A DNA stretch of 64,000 bases from Anseranas semipalmata (taxonomy: Eukaryota > Chordata > Aves > Anseriformes > Anseranatidae), in NCBI GenBank assembly GCA_013399115.1, contig VXAA01002213.1:120347-184346 (forward strand), read 5' to 3'. Made by a program: the position numbers and the translations under genes. Positions 12,601 to 23,799 of the stretch are shown piece after piece. Positions within the stretch are counted from its first letter, which is position 1; every line of letters begins with the position of its first letter. Under the pieces are notes generated by a model. The model did not search any database, had not been told where the DNA came from, and saw only the letters and a list, made by a program, of their open reading frames with translations.

Positions 12601-13788
12601 AGATAGGTATTCACAAACCAGCTTGGAGAAGGAGCAAGAAACTGAATTCAAGCCTCTGATATTTCAGATGCTAACAGCCTATGCAAATATCTATCTCACT
12701 GAATGGAAAGGCAAAGTAGAAGGCTCTCTGCTAAAGAATTTCCTTGCATCCTCCCCTTTAAAAGATGGCAGAAGGGTAACCCAGGGTTTCTGCTTTGGAA
12801 AGGGCTTTTGATGAATGCCAGGGAGCTTAAAAAGGGGAAAAAAAAAAAGATCATCTTGGAGATACATTAAAATGAGAGTGTCAGGCCCATGTGTTGAATA
12901 TATTCTGGCACCACTATTATCCTCACTAATGATGTTTCCATGAAAACATAAAGATCAAGGAAAGAAAAAGGAATAACAACAACATCTTTCATTGTGTTGC
13001 TGTGTGTCTGATAAAGTCATTAGGGAAAACAAGAAAATGGCTTTTTGATGCTGATGCTGCATAAACATGTTTTCTGAAGGAAAATGTTTTCACATTATCC
13101 TAAGAGGTGAAAAAGAGGAGAGATTAAACTCCCAGGCCTCCCACACTGAGGGGTGATTTCCTTTAGCACACTTTATAAAGGGGTGAATGGCTTGGGTAAA
13201 TGACAATAGAGGTGTGCAAAGGGGTAAAATAATCCTCTGTCTGCCGGATGTACAGAGCAGCGTGGGGAATGACACATGGAGGCAAGGAAAAAGCACAGCT
13301 TGTGGAAGGAACTTCAGTCGATCTAGTCAGCTGAGCATTTTACCTGGAACCGTTACTTGAACAAGAAGGACTGTCTTATCACGATGCTGGTGCATCAGAG
13401 GACTTGCTTCTGTTCCTCAGACTCACACAAAAATACCCACAGTCCTCTACTGGGAAAGGCTGGGTTCTAACCCAGACTTTCCATTTCCATATGGTGTCCA
13501 CGCAGGATGGACTGAGGCCGAGGTCTGCAGTTCCCATGTCAGGTTGCATCCAAGAATGCTTTGTGCTTAAGCTCAATTTACAGACAAACTAATAGTGGGA
13601 AGACCAAGTGTCCCAGTGACTAGTGTGTTAAAATTCAGCCTTGAAACAGAAGTTCAACATGAGACCAATTATTTAATGTTATGTAGGCTCCCTCTAGGTT
13701 TGTATATCTGATCTCTTTTCATTCTATAATAGAGACCAGTATTGTGACATCTGGAATATGGAACAAAGTTGTTGAATAGTTTCTTTAT

Positions 13789-13792
<4 letters not shown>
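9647..13792. other. no gene or repeat family recognised
   Basis: About 4 kb of single-copy-looking DNA. Local features are a (TTTG)n patch near 12465-12480, an A-run at 12839-12848 and a CpG-containing stretch at 10300-10420. Open frames near 10263-10551 and 11622-11891 overlap each other on both strands and show no coding signature. Confidence 0.5.

Positions 13793-13824
<32 letters not shown>
13793..13824. repeat. (TG)16 microsatellite
   Basis: Thirty-two uninterrupted bases of TG. Likely polymorphic in length. Read on the minus strand it makes a Thr-His repeat in an open frame, which is an artefact. Confidence 0.98.
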
Positions 13825-13827
<3 letters not shown>

Positions 13828-14610
13828 GGGCTGTTGTTTAATGCATGTGCTGCAAAAACAGCATCTCAGCATACCTCCAAACAATAAGATCTTGTCATAC
13901 CCTTGTTTTGACTCCATAGATTGCATGCTCAGTACATTCTGGACATAATAGGTAAGTCCTATAACATGGTTAAGCTGTCTCTCTTACATTATGTTACATT
14001 AGATCATACCACATTATGATATGGATGTGCCACTTCCCATACGACATCTAGTTTGCTTAGAGCTGCCTTGGACTTCCTCCGGACCACACTAGGTATGGCG
14101 GAAATTCGTTCTGAAAAAAGTGACAGATTTTAGAGTTTATTACCAAACTTACATTCTCAATAGCAAGCAAAATGCACATGCACACACATATACACACACT
14201 AAATAAAAAGAACATGATGAAAATTAGTCATTTCTCAACAAGTTAGCCTAATTCTGCTACAATGAGTAACTCCAAGAGCAAGAGAAAAAAAAAAAAACAG
14301 CCATCAAAGCATTGGTTGGCCAATTAAACTCAACAAGACACTTTTTGTTTGGCTGAGAGAATGAGATGTGGATGGGGTGAGGTTGAAGGAACTCTTTTAG
14401 GGGATCCTAAAAGAGTTGATCTCATTAACTTTTCCATGGGGGACAGAAGTTGTCTGTGTTATGTTATCTGATGCCCACAGTCCATGCCAGAAGTAACCTC
14501 TTTGCCACCTACAGCTAGCAGGCTCTTTAGATCTTTGAAGGCACAAATTAGCTCTGTCACTTTACAGGGGCTCTAGGAAGAACTTTTCTTTAAAGGCATT
14601 TTACGTTTTA
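13825..14610. other. no gene seen
   Basis: AT-rich sequence with an A-run at 14284-14297. A CA-rich patch (14174-14200) resembles a decayed (CA)n. A donor-like TAG/GTAAGT at 13950 lacks a convincing exon. Confidence 0.5.
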
Positions 14611-14646
14611 CCTTTTTTTTTTTTTTTTTAAATTAACCCTTTTTTT

Positions 14647-14680
<34 letters not shown>

Positions 14681-14691
14681 TTTTCCCCCTT

Positions 14692-14729
<38 letters not shown>

Positions 14730-14780
14730 CTTTATCTTTAACCCCTTTCTTTTTCTTCTTCTTCTTTTTTTTTTTTTTCT
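14611..14780. repeat. 170-bp T-rich polypyrimidine tract
   Basis: Almost only T and C for about 170 bp, interrupted by two short A-containing motifs ('aaattaaccc' near 14630 and 'acctttatctttaaccc' near 14728). T-runs of up to about 24 alternate with C2-C5. The minus strand gives a lysine-only open frame, which is an artefact. Homopolymer length here is likely unreliable in any assembly. Confidence 0.95.
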
Positions 14781-17764
14781 CTTCAACCTCATTTCGAAGG
14801 TCTGGCAGCTCAGATCTGTAATGGGTTTTCCTGCTGGACAGCTTTATAATTGGGACTGCAGAGTTCTGAAAGCATGCCAGATGTGTCGTCATCAAACAGC
14901 AAAGCCCTCATTAGAGCCCAAGTTGTAAGTGCATGTGTATGTTTTCAGAGGAACTTTCCCATTAATGGCTAGTAGGTGTCCAGGAGCAAAGATCATTGTC
15001 TCTTTTGTAGCTGGCCTTTAAATAAAGGATTTTACCTACTGAATCGAAATATTTTCTTTTGTCCCACTGTGTTCTCCATTGTAATAGGACTTGTCGATAT
15101 CATTTGGCTTCTGAAGTGGTGCTTGATATGACAAGAAACTACTCTCCAAATGCTAATTGTCCTTGGGTTGCATTATTTATGAAGTAGAAGCAAAAGTGGG
15201 ATGTTCCACACTTTTTTTTTTTACCTCGTAAATATTTCTTTGATTCTTCAACATGATAGAGCATCTCCTGTCCTACTGCACATGGCTGAGCTGTAGCATT
15301 TATTCACAAAAGATGAATTTGTTTTTTTTTTTTAAGAGAAGGAGGGGTGCCTAATGGTGTGTAATGTGACAATGCCTGAATCTGGATTCTGCATCAAACT
15401 CAAGATTCATTGTTGCAAATTGTTTAAAATCTCTATATCTTAGTATATGAATGGGGAAATAAGAATAGTTATGTTACACTATCTTTTGGAACTGTTTTGA
15501 GAATAAAATTTGTATGTAAGTTAAAGATCCTTGAACAAAAAAAGTATCTTTAGGTACAACGTAATTACATCTTTCTGTGGAATAATCATGGTAGATAAGT
15601 CCCTAAAGAGAACCCCTGTGAACAGATTAACTATTTTTTGGTGTGGTTGCTGTTTTTCTTTTACTATGATATAGAGATTTTTAAATAAAGCTACCAGGAA
15701 GTCCTCTACCAGCCTTTTTTTTTTTTTTTTTTTCAGAAAATGCTTGTCAAAACTGCATGCTCGTGTGAAAATCTATCAATTCTAATAAAATTTCAGTATA
15801 AAAAAATCTCAGAAGATTGTTCTGATGAGCTTGTAATGGAACAGAATGTTGAGATGTTTCCATTTCAGTACAAACTTTTTTTGTATCATTCTAAAACTGC
15901 TTATAATATATAAAATCAAACACAAACATTGCAATGAATCATTTCACTGTATTTCAAAAAGCAAGTTTTGAACCAAAATCATTATTATTTTATTTTGGAC
16001 TCTCATTCCCAAGTAAATTTCACATTTGTTCTATTATTATTATTCAGTTAAAGAGTGAAAGCTATGGAAAGAATGTAATTTTCTGTGAAAGAAAAAGCCC
16101 ATTTCCAGCCATGCTCTACTTTTAAAGCTAGATTGGTCAAAATGTGAGTGGACAATTTTGTAGATACATGAAGTAGGGTACATATCATCTACTTTTAGAC
16201 ATCAAAAGTTCCACGTTTACTTCTGAGAAAGTATGGAGACAATCTCTGTGATCAGTGGAGAAAATAGGTGCCTCCAGAAGATGCCTCATGAAAATAGTTG
16301 CCTCATGAATCTTAGACTAGGATGAAGTTCTGGTGAGAGGAATCTCAGATTTAGTGTTAAAAATCCTACTACCATTCTGTTTCCTGTAAAGAAAGGATAA
16401 AAGTGAGAAAGATTTTGTTTTATTAAGCATATATCACAGGAAAGGTTCTGGATATTTTATTTTGGTTCTTGTCTCATTATCCTTCTTCTCAAAACTTAAC
16501 AAGCTTTACATTACCTGTACTCCTGAGTACCCAATGCTGTTGTTCTGGACCAGAACCCATACTCTGCTTGGTACCACATAACAGAAATCAGACTGTTGTT
16601 ACCCTGTCACTAAAAGCTTACAGTGCCAGATGATAACTGCATGAATTGCCAGGCAACGTTGTCAGTTCCAGAAGCCTCAGATAGATTTAGTTTTACCATT
16701 TAGTACATATTAAATACAAATGAAAATGTCACTCCTATCCTCAGCCAACAAAGCAGGCAGAAAGAGAGTCTCTGTGTAGAAGAAGACGTGTTATTCCCTC
16801 CTCCTCCAGCATGATCCTGATTCTGACCTCAGTTATAATAATACAAATCTGCCATGTGATGATTTTGGATTCACGTGATAGCACATAAAAACATATTTGT
16901 TAATAAAAGCATAAGTGTAATTCACAATGATGGAAAATATGTTCCATCACTATTGTTGCCACTGTCCTTTCCCTCTTTTCTTCTCTTTTCTGTACATTCT
17001 CTCTCCTCTTCTTTCTCAATTCAGTTCTGATTTACATCATTACAATTGCATGTTGTCTCCTAGGTGCAAATAATTCCTATAACCTGTCTAACAATACAAC
17101 AAAAATTATTAATCACAAAAAGTTGCTCAACACAAGCAGAAACATACTTTATTTTAAGGATTTGTTTCAAAATGTTGTTTTTAGAAGCTTTCTTGGTAAT
17201 GACACCTTTGCCTCATCCCCCGAGGAAACTAACAAAAAAGAAAAAAAGAGAAGAGAAAAAAACAAATGCCTACACAATAGAAGAATGAAAATACAACAAG
17301 GAAATCCAATACTGTGTATTAACTCACAAAGAGAAACAGTAAGTAAAGTGCTGGGCTTATCATTGACTGGAATGAAAAAAGATTACCCAACAAATCTATC
17401 CCTTCTGTTGATGCAGAGCTTTTCATAGCCCTGCACCAGAAATTAATCTGGACCTACAAAATTACTTATATAAAAGAAACACTAACAGGAAAACCAACAG
17501 GCCACTTCAGGTTGGAATAGTTTCTTTATTTTATACCTAAATAAATGCCAAGATTAAACTTCTCCCATCATATTTACTCTTGGCATTTGCTGTAGGTAGT
17601 AACACTTTTTACCTTTCCATTCTGCTGAGAACAGATTTTAATGATGGGAGAGGTGTCCAAAAACCACCTAAAATTTTTTTTTTAGGAAGTCTGATCCTTT
17701 TAACAAGTATGAAGCACTTTGCAAATTCGGCCCACAGTGCCATAAGAAATTGATCTGTCTACAG
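14781..17764. other. no gene seen
   Basis: AT-rich DNA with a T19 run at 15715-15733, shorter T-runs at 15213-15222 and 15322-15333, and an A/G-rich patch at 17230-17270. No transposon family is recognisable. Confidence 0.5.
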
Positions 17765-17945
17765 GATCATAGAATCATAGAATCATTTAGGTTGGAAAAG
17801 ACCCTTATGATCATCAACTCCAAGCATCAATCTAACACTACTGAGCCACCACTAAATCGTGTCCCTAAGTACCACATCCACACATCTCTTAAATACCTCC
17901 AGAGATGGAGATTCCACCACTTCTGTGGGCAGCCTGGTCTTTGGG
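17765..17945 (-). mobile_element. CR1 LINE 3' end, inverted
   Basis: The plus strand starts with the inverted terminal octamers ('gatcatagaatcatagaatc'), then 'atttaggttggaaaagaccc', 'gatcatcaactccaagcatc', 'cactaaatcgtgtccctaag', 'taccacatccacacatctct' and 'cctccagagatggagattcc', ending at 'gggcagcctggtcttt'. It has accumulated fewer changes than most CR1 copies here and belongs to the CR1 group whose tail reads 'atgattctatgattctatga'. About 180 bp survives. Confidence 0.93.
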
Positions 17946-18483
17946 TCATAACATCAAGTATGAGAGATTTCCTAAAAAGAATTGGTTAGAGATGAATTCC
18001 AATTCTGTCAAAATCTCTCCCAGTCATTTCAGATGTTTTGCTCCAAACACCTTGGAAGCTCACATCACAGCTCTGTGTGATGATATTTTGGCATGCTGGA
18101 GTCTGACTGAGTATCTTCTCTCTAATACTCACCATTGGTGGATGACAAGTGGTGGCACTAAACTAAATATAGTGGCATTTTGTCAGAATAATCCTCAAGA
18201 CTCCAATACTAACTGCAATTTGCAGTGCAAAGATTTCTAATATAAAGGGTTCGCCTTTGTGTGTATTATCTTTGATGGCTTATTCTTTCATGAAGGACCT
18301 TTTATCAACCTATACAGATATTTAAACTCTAAATGATCCTGCAGCAAGGAGTTCCACATCTCAGCAAGCCTTTAAATTTTCCAACCAGAAGAATACACTT
18401 CAGTTGTTAGATTTGAATTTGCCTTTTACTGGTTTGATTTGATGTCCTTTATTTTTTCATTGCAAAATGGTCATCAGATGAGC
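17946..18483. other. no gene seen
   Basis: Unique-looking sequence between a CR1 tail and the solo LTR. The 111-codon frame covering 17905-18240 runs out of the CR1 and has no recognised domain. Confidence 0.5.
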
Positions 18484-18490
18484 GTAAAGC
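18484..18490 (+). repeat. candidate 5' target-site duplication of the LTR
   Basis: GTAAAGC occurs here and again at 19085-19091, immediately outside the LTR ends (within 1-2 bp of the expected TG...CA termini). ERVL-type insertions usually duplicate about 5 bp, so either part of the match is chance or the ends have slipped by a base or two. Confidence 0.6.
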
Positions 18491-19084
18491 TTGTCATGGT
18501 TTTGCTGGGATGGGATTAATTTTCTTCATAGAGACTCATATGATGCTGTATTTTGGATTTTTGATGAAAATGGTGGTGATGGCACACCGATGTTTTAGTT
18601 GTTGCAGAGCAGTGCTTACACTAACTCAAGGACTCCAGCTTCTTGTGCTGCCCTGCCAGCAAGCAGGCTGGGGGGCACAAGGAGCTGGGAGGGGACACAG
18701 CCAGGACAGCTGGCCCAGGCTGGCCAAAGGGATGTTCCATGCCATGTGGTGTCATGCTCAGCAATAAATGCTGGGGGAAAGAAGGAGGAAGGCAGGGACA
18801 TTTGGAGTGATGGTGTTTGTGTTCCCAAGAAACCATAATGCATGATGAGCACTGCTGTCCTGGGAGTGGCTGAACACATGCCTGCCAATGGGAAGTAGCG
18901 AATGGATTCCTGGTTTTGCTGTGTTTGCACACGAGGCTTTTGCTTTACCTAGTAAACTGCCTTTATCCCATCCCATGAGTACTAGCACTTCTACCTTTCC
19001 AGTTCCCTCCCAGTTCACGCTTTGGGAGAGTGAGAAAGCAGCTGTATGATGCTCAGCTCCCTGCCGGGGCTAAGCCAAGGCACT
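18491..19084 (+). mobile_element. solo LTR of an avian ERVL-type endogenous retrovirus
   Basis: The element opens with TGTCATGG (18492) and closes near 'gggctaagccaaggca' (19067-19082). Internal landmarks of a widespread avian LTR family appear in order: 'attaattttcttcatag', 'gatgttttagttgttgc', 'gtgcttacactaactcaagg', 'gggaggggacacagccagga', 'cagctggcccaggctggcca', 'gtgtcatgctcagcaataaa' (the decayed TATA region), 'cctttatcccatcccatgag', and the purine-rich end around 19024-19060. The length of about 590 bp fits a full LTR. No gag-pol sequence follows and there is no second LTR, so it is a solo LTR left by LTR-LTR recombination. It is non-coding, and the TATA region reads 'gcaataaatg', so promoter function is doubtful. 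Confidence 0.9.
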
Positions 19085-19091
19085 GTAAAGC
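19085..19091 (+). repeat. candidate 3' target-site duplication of the LTR
   Basis: Second copy of GTAAAGC, matching 18484-18490 exactly. It supports a single intact insertion event for the LTR and an undisturbed right junction. Confidence 0.6.
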
Positions 19092-19921
19092 ATAAAGTCT
19101 GGAAATCTTGTTTACCTCCGTATCCTTTGGATCAGGTTTATTCTAATTTCCTCAGTAATGTCTCAGATTTTAGGAGACCTTTTGTTGTTTGTAAGACTGG
19201 CTCTTCAGAGAGGCAGGCACTAGCTGAGGCAGAGCACTACACTCGGACAAGTGAAAGCTGGGGGCAGATTACCTGCAGTGACCAAGAGACAGTGGAGTTT
19301 AGGACCCTGAAAGGAAGTAACAGGGAACAAAAGACAGGATGAAACAAGGAACAAACAGAAGGATCACAAGCCTGAACTTCGGGTAGGCAGACTTTGATCT
19401 GTTCAGGGACCTACTTGGAAGAATCTCTTAGGGTACAGCCCAGGAGAGAAGATGGGTCCAGGAAAGCTGGTTGATTTTCAAGGGTCACCCCTTCCAAGAT
19501 CTTGAATGCTCCATCCCAGCTAGCAGGAGATCAAGTAATGGTGGCAGGACACCTGCGTGGATGTCAGAGGCTTCTGACAAAATGAAAATATGAAAAGCAA
19601 GTGTACAACTTGTGCATGCAGGGTCAGCCAACCTGTGAGGAATATAAAGAGTACGCATCATTGTGAAGCCACTCAAACAATATTTGAAGGGTCATGGTGT
19701 CTGGGGGAGGTTCCTGAGGAAGTGAACATCTCTCCTACCTTCAAGAAGAGTAACCAGGAGGATTCAGAGAGCTGCAGGCTGGTCAGCCTCATATCCTTCT
19801 TGGAGAGCTGATGGAGCAAATAGTCCTCGAAACCAGTCCTGTGAAGGACAAGAAGTTGGTTGGAAGTAGTCAGCATGGATTTACAAAGGAGAAATTCCTG
19901 ACAAACCTGAGAGTCTTCTGC

Positions 19922-19923
19922 AA

Positions 19924-19960
<37 letters not shown>

Positions 19961-19964
19961 AAAC
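19922..19964 (+). repeat. (AAAT)n microsatellite inside CR1
   Basis: About ten units. It sits between CR1 ORF2 blocks 'gagagtcttctgcaat' and 'cagcttggtggatgagg', where intact relatives carry a short non-repetitive stretch, so the array replaced or expanded ORF2 sequence after insertion. Confidence 0.95.
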
Positions 19965-20111
19965 AGCTTGGTGGATGAGGGGAGAGCTGTGGATGTTGTT
20001 TATCTTGACCTCAGCAATGCTTTTGACACTGTCTCCCATAACATCCTCACTGACAAACTGAAGAAGTATGAGCTGCTTAAAGAAACAACAAAGTTTCTGA
20101 AAACTAGCTAA
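19965..20111 (+). pseudogene. CR1 ORF2 fragment: reverse-transcriptase palm block
   Basis: A stop-free stretch of 49 codons ending at TAA. It contains 'VVYLDLSNAFDTVSHNIL' (residues 11-28), which corresponds to the first catalytic-aspartate block of LINE reverse transcriptases (D at codon 15, near 20007). CR1 RT copies LINE RNA at nicked target DNA. Here the frame is closed on both sides by the (AAAT)n array and by a stop, so it is a relic. Confidence 0.85.
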
Positions 20112-20249
20112 ACTGCTGCTCTTAAAGTGTTTGTGATCGGTGAAGTCCATGGAGGCCAGTTGGCAATGGACTATACCACTATACCAGTCAGTAATGTCAA
20201 TACTGTTTAAAATCTCAGTTAATTGAATGATGGGACAGTGCACCCTCAG

Positions 20250-20268
20250 CAAGTTTGCCCATGATAGA
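20250..20268 (+). pseudogene. CR1 RT second catalytic motif, mutated
   Basis: The codons for K-F-A-D-D in active CR1 read K-F-A-H-D here (CAT at 20260-20262), so the first aspartate of the FADD pair is lost. With the upstream stops this confirms an inactive enzyme. Confidence 0.75.
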
Positions 20269-20816
20269 AAACTGAGAGTAGTGGCTGATATACCAGATAG
20301 GTGTCCTGCCATTCAGAGGGATTTTGACAGGCTGGAGAAATAGGCTGACAGGAATCTTATGAAGTTCAAAAAGGGGAAAAGCAAAGTCCTGCACCCGGGG
20401 AGGAACAGCCTCTTGTACCAATACAGGCTGAGGATCAGTTTGTTGCAAAGCAGCTTTGCAGAGAAGGACTTGGGGGTCCTGGTATATATCAGGTTGAACA
20501 TGAGCTGGCTATGTGCCTTTCAGCGAACACCAACAGCATTCAGGACTACATTAGAAAAAACAGCAGCAGCACGTTGGGGGAGGTGATCCTTCTCTACTCA
20601 GCACTGATCTTCTGGGGTGCTGGGTCCAGTTCTGGGCTCCCTGGTACAAGACAGACATGTACCTACTGGACCAAGTACAGCAAATAGACACAGAAATGAT
20701 GAAGGGACTAGAGCGTCTGTTATACCAAGAGATGCTGAGAGAACTGGATTTGTTCAGCATGGTTTAAGGGGATCTAATGTGTATCAATATCTTAGGGGAA
20801 ATAGAGGAAATTAAAA

Positions 20817-20894
20817 AAGAAGAAGAAGAAGAAGAAGAAGAAGAAGAAGAAGAAGAAGAAGAAGAAGAAGAAGAAGAAGAAGAAGAAGAAGAAG
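20817..20894 (+). repeat. (GAA)~26 microsatellite inside CR1
   Basis: A pure GAA/AAG repeat of about 78 bp lying between the CR1 blocks 'gtgtatcaatatcttagggg' and 'ggcgagggtgatttaac'. It likely grew from an A/G-rich seed ('gaggaaattaaaaaaga'). Long GAA tracts can form triplex DNA and are unstable in length. Confidence 0.97.
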
Positions 20895-21094
20895 GAATTT
20901 TAATGGCGAGGGTGATTTAACATTGCAACAAGATGCCCAGAGAAGTTGTGGAGTTTCCATCCATGGACACATTCACCCACTCTAGACATGGCTCTGAAAA
21001 AATAGCTATGGGTGCCCCTGGTTTGAGCAGGTGGGTTGGCCTGGGCAGTGGTCCCAGTCTCCAGTGGTCCCTCAGAAATGCTGTGATTCTGTGA

Positions 21095-23799
21095 AGCTTC
21101 CAAGTGAGTAGGGGTTTATGCTACCAATTTATTTTCTATCTCAGGCATAGGTTAAGGGGCTGGGCAGGGGATAAACAAACCACATAATATGCTCTGGAGT
21201 GTTATTAATCCCCAGTTCATAAATGTTAATGACTTGCCTGCTCATGGCTAATCCAGACAGAGGAAAGTGGTTCTGAGATTAGAAGATAAATCCTTACCTT
21301 CATGGCAAACCCAAAGGACTCTGAAGCATTTGGGAAAATGACATGTTAGCATCAGCACCAATTCTACATCAAGATGCGCCAGCACAGATTTATGTTCCTA
21401 AGAGGCATCCCATTTATCACATGATCTGTGCTGCAAGATCCCACTTTGCATAGGTTTTCCACAAAAGTTCAAGCCATGTTAAGGTTGAGAATGTAAAGAG
21501 GAAAAATATCAGAAGAGACTCCAAGAAGTAAAATGACAGGTACCTCTTGTCCCTGTTCCCCCGCTGCCCATTTCAAATCCTTTCACTTGTTATTTTACTA
21601 ATGTGAACCACATTCTTGCAGTCCCTCAGACGGGCCTTCATATGGACCAGGACAGTCTGGAAGTCAGCTAGGTTTTATAATCTTCCCTAAGTAATCTAAG
21701 AAGCATAACAGATTAAAAAAAAAAAAATTATTCTGGTAAACAGATGTGAACCTACTCATATCTGAATATACATTTAAGTAATAAATATATGTGGGTCATT
21801 TTAACCAAGAAAGGAAAAATTAGAATTCCCAATAGTATATGCAGGTAGACAGAAGGAGAGAGTCAAGGAGAGAGATCAGATTGATGCACACTCAATCTGT
21901 ATTTATACTCATGTACATATTTTTGTGTATATGTATACAAATACATGCAGATACAAATAAATATGCACATGTATGCACATAGGGAAATAAGTGCCATGCA
22001 AGCATTTCAAATAGCTGTAATTAATGCCTACTCAGACTACTATTTATGTGTTTTTGTGCATGTTTGAGAATTAGGGATAGGGTTTCTCAGCACTTTTTTA
22101 TTTTACCTCTTCTCATCCCTGTCAAAAAGATGAATGTTTTGTTGGGACAAAGAAAAAAGTTTAAGAAATTACCACAGCAAAATAAAGGCATCCCAATCAT
22201 CCTAAATACCCAGGCCCGAGAACTGATAATGCAGGACAGGCTCTGGTTTGCTGCACTGCAAAATTAGGGAAATATATTGTGATAATAATAGTACAAGGGG
22301 TCAAATTATTGTGCAAATGGCCATATTTTCAAAATGTTTATCAATACAATGTTCATGCAACATTCATGATACCATGCAGAGCTGTTTCTGCTTTTTGGCT
22401 GCCAACTAATGCCAATATTCATATTATTTCTTTCTTATTATTTATATGTGATTTCCAAGGGAAGCAAGGATGATGAGGAATGAGGATCATGTAGGGATCT
22501 AGAAATGTTTCCTAATTACCAAACCAAGTTGACATCTGGGACAAAGACTGAGACTGCTTTCTGCAAAATGTCAAAAATAGGTCAGTTTTAGGTTTCCAGA
22601 GAGCCTTACAGATGTCTGTTTCCAGTAACACAAACCTACTGTGCCCCATCAAAAAATGTTAATTCACTAATCTTTTGTTTTTATTGTTTTAAGTAGGAAA
22701 AGTTTGTCAGATATGAGATAAAAGCTTGGTCAAAAAATAGAAATAAAAAGAGGATTGCTAACTATAAAGTATCCAGGTATTTTAATTGTACTTCATTTTA
22801 GAACGTTTTGCACTATAGAAGCATCACAGTCAAAAATCCTACTCTTTTAAATGTTACAATATTTATTCAAAGTAAAATATTAGCAAGTGAAAAGCTTGAA
22901 AATAGTACATCTAGAATGTCTCAATCCTGGGGATATCTGCAGTGCTTGCAGGAAACTGAACTTCATCTGAACCAGGTACAGCAGACACTAAAAGTATGTT
23001 AACTGAATGTCCCAATTATCAGTGTACTGGTTTATCTGGAATAGAAGCTAAGAAGCACAGAAAATTCATAAAGGTCTCAAGGAAACCTTCTGTAGCTTGC
23101 AGGGCTCAGAAGAATAAACAAGAGAATTTCTCAAGTGTAGTAAGAGTGGAATATTCCCATTACTAAATGGTAACAGACAAAATGAAAATATGGATGCACA
23201 AAAAGAGATATTTTCTATGAAAAGTTAGCTTTCATATTTGAAAGAGGCATTATAAAGCACTTGTATCAGATGAGGTCAATGAAGTATTTTCTGTCCCGTA
23301 GTAACTAAGGAAGCTAGAGAAATGTTATTTTCAGGCATAGCTGTTTACAAATCAACAGGGTCTGAAATTCTCATCTAAAGATCCTGAGGGTGGGCCTTAA
23401 GCCACCATCTTTCTGTTGATATGAATTTGTAATAGGTTTTGAAAAAAAAAAAAAAAACATTCCAGAAAGATAACACTATTGCTCTACTACTAAAAAAAAA
23501 AACAAAAAGTTAGATTTTAGTTGTGGGTTAGACAATGGAAAACTTGACAAGACACTCATCAAATAGAAATAGAAAATTAAAGTGTGAGAATATAATCAAA
23601 ACCAATAAAAAAAAGATCTTATGGAAAATCGGTCCCATAAAGCAAACCCAGTTTCATTTTTGGAGGTGCTTACAAGTTGCTCGGTAAAAGTAATTCTAGT
23701 ACTATGCTATCCATTATAGTATTCCTTACTTCAGCACACCATTTTGATTAAAAATGTGCACTTCACAATGTCAATAAAGCACACACAGTTCTCTCTACT
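21095..23799. other. no gene seen; one faint MIR-like patch
   Basis: AT-rich sequence. 'aatgacttgcctgctcatgg' to 'tctgagattagaag' (21228-21288) weakly resembles the antisense MIR core but is too decayed to call. There are A-runs at 21715-21727 and 23441-23457, and a TATG/CATA-rich stretch at 21900-22000. The segment from about 23250 may be the eroded 5' part of the old CR1 that follows. Confidence 0.45.

Larger units (their letters stand above)
19255..21094 (+). mobile_element. CR1 LINE, 1.8-kb copy with ORF2 and 3' UTR
   Basis: The longest CR1 in the window, running from within ORF2 to an intact 3' end ('tgctgtgattctgtga', ending at 21094). Ordered blocks: 'gagacagtggagtttagg' (19286), 'ggacctacttggaagaatc' (19407), 'ggtggcaggacacctgcgtgg' region (19539-19560), 'gatttacaaagga' (19878), the RT palm (19965-20111), 'agcaagtttgcccatgat' (20248), 'gagaaggacttgggggtcct' (20461), 'gctgggtccagttctgggct' (20619), 'cccagagaagttgtggagtt' (20936). 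ORF2 is broken by frameshifts and stops, and a stretch near 20100-20235 is rearranged or deleted. Two microsatellites lie inside it. The 5' edge is fuzzy, since it could begin up to about 50 bp earlier. Confidence 0.93.

Noticed and set aside
14608..14895. Lysine-rich minus-strand ORF
   Set aside because: It is only the translation of the T-rich tract.
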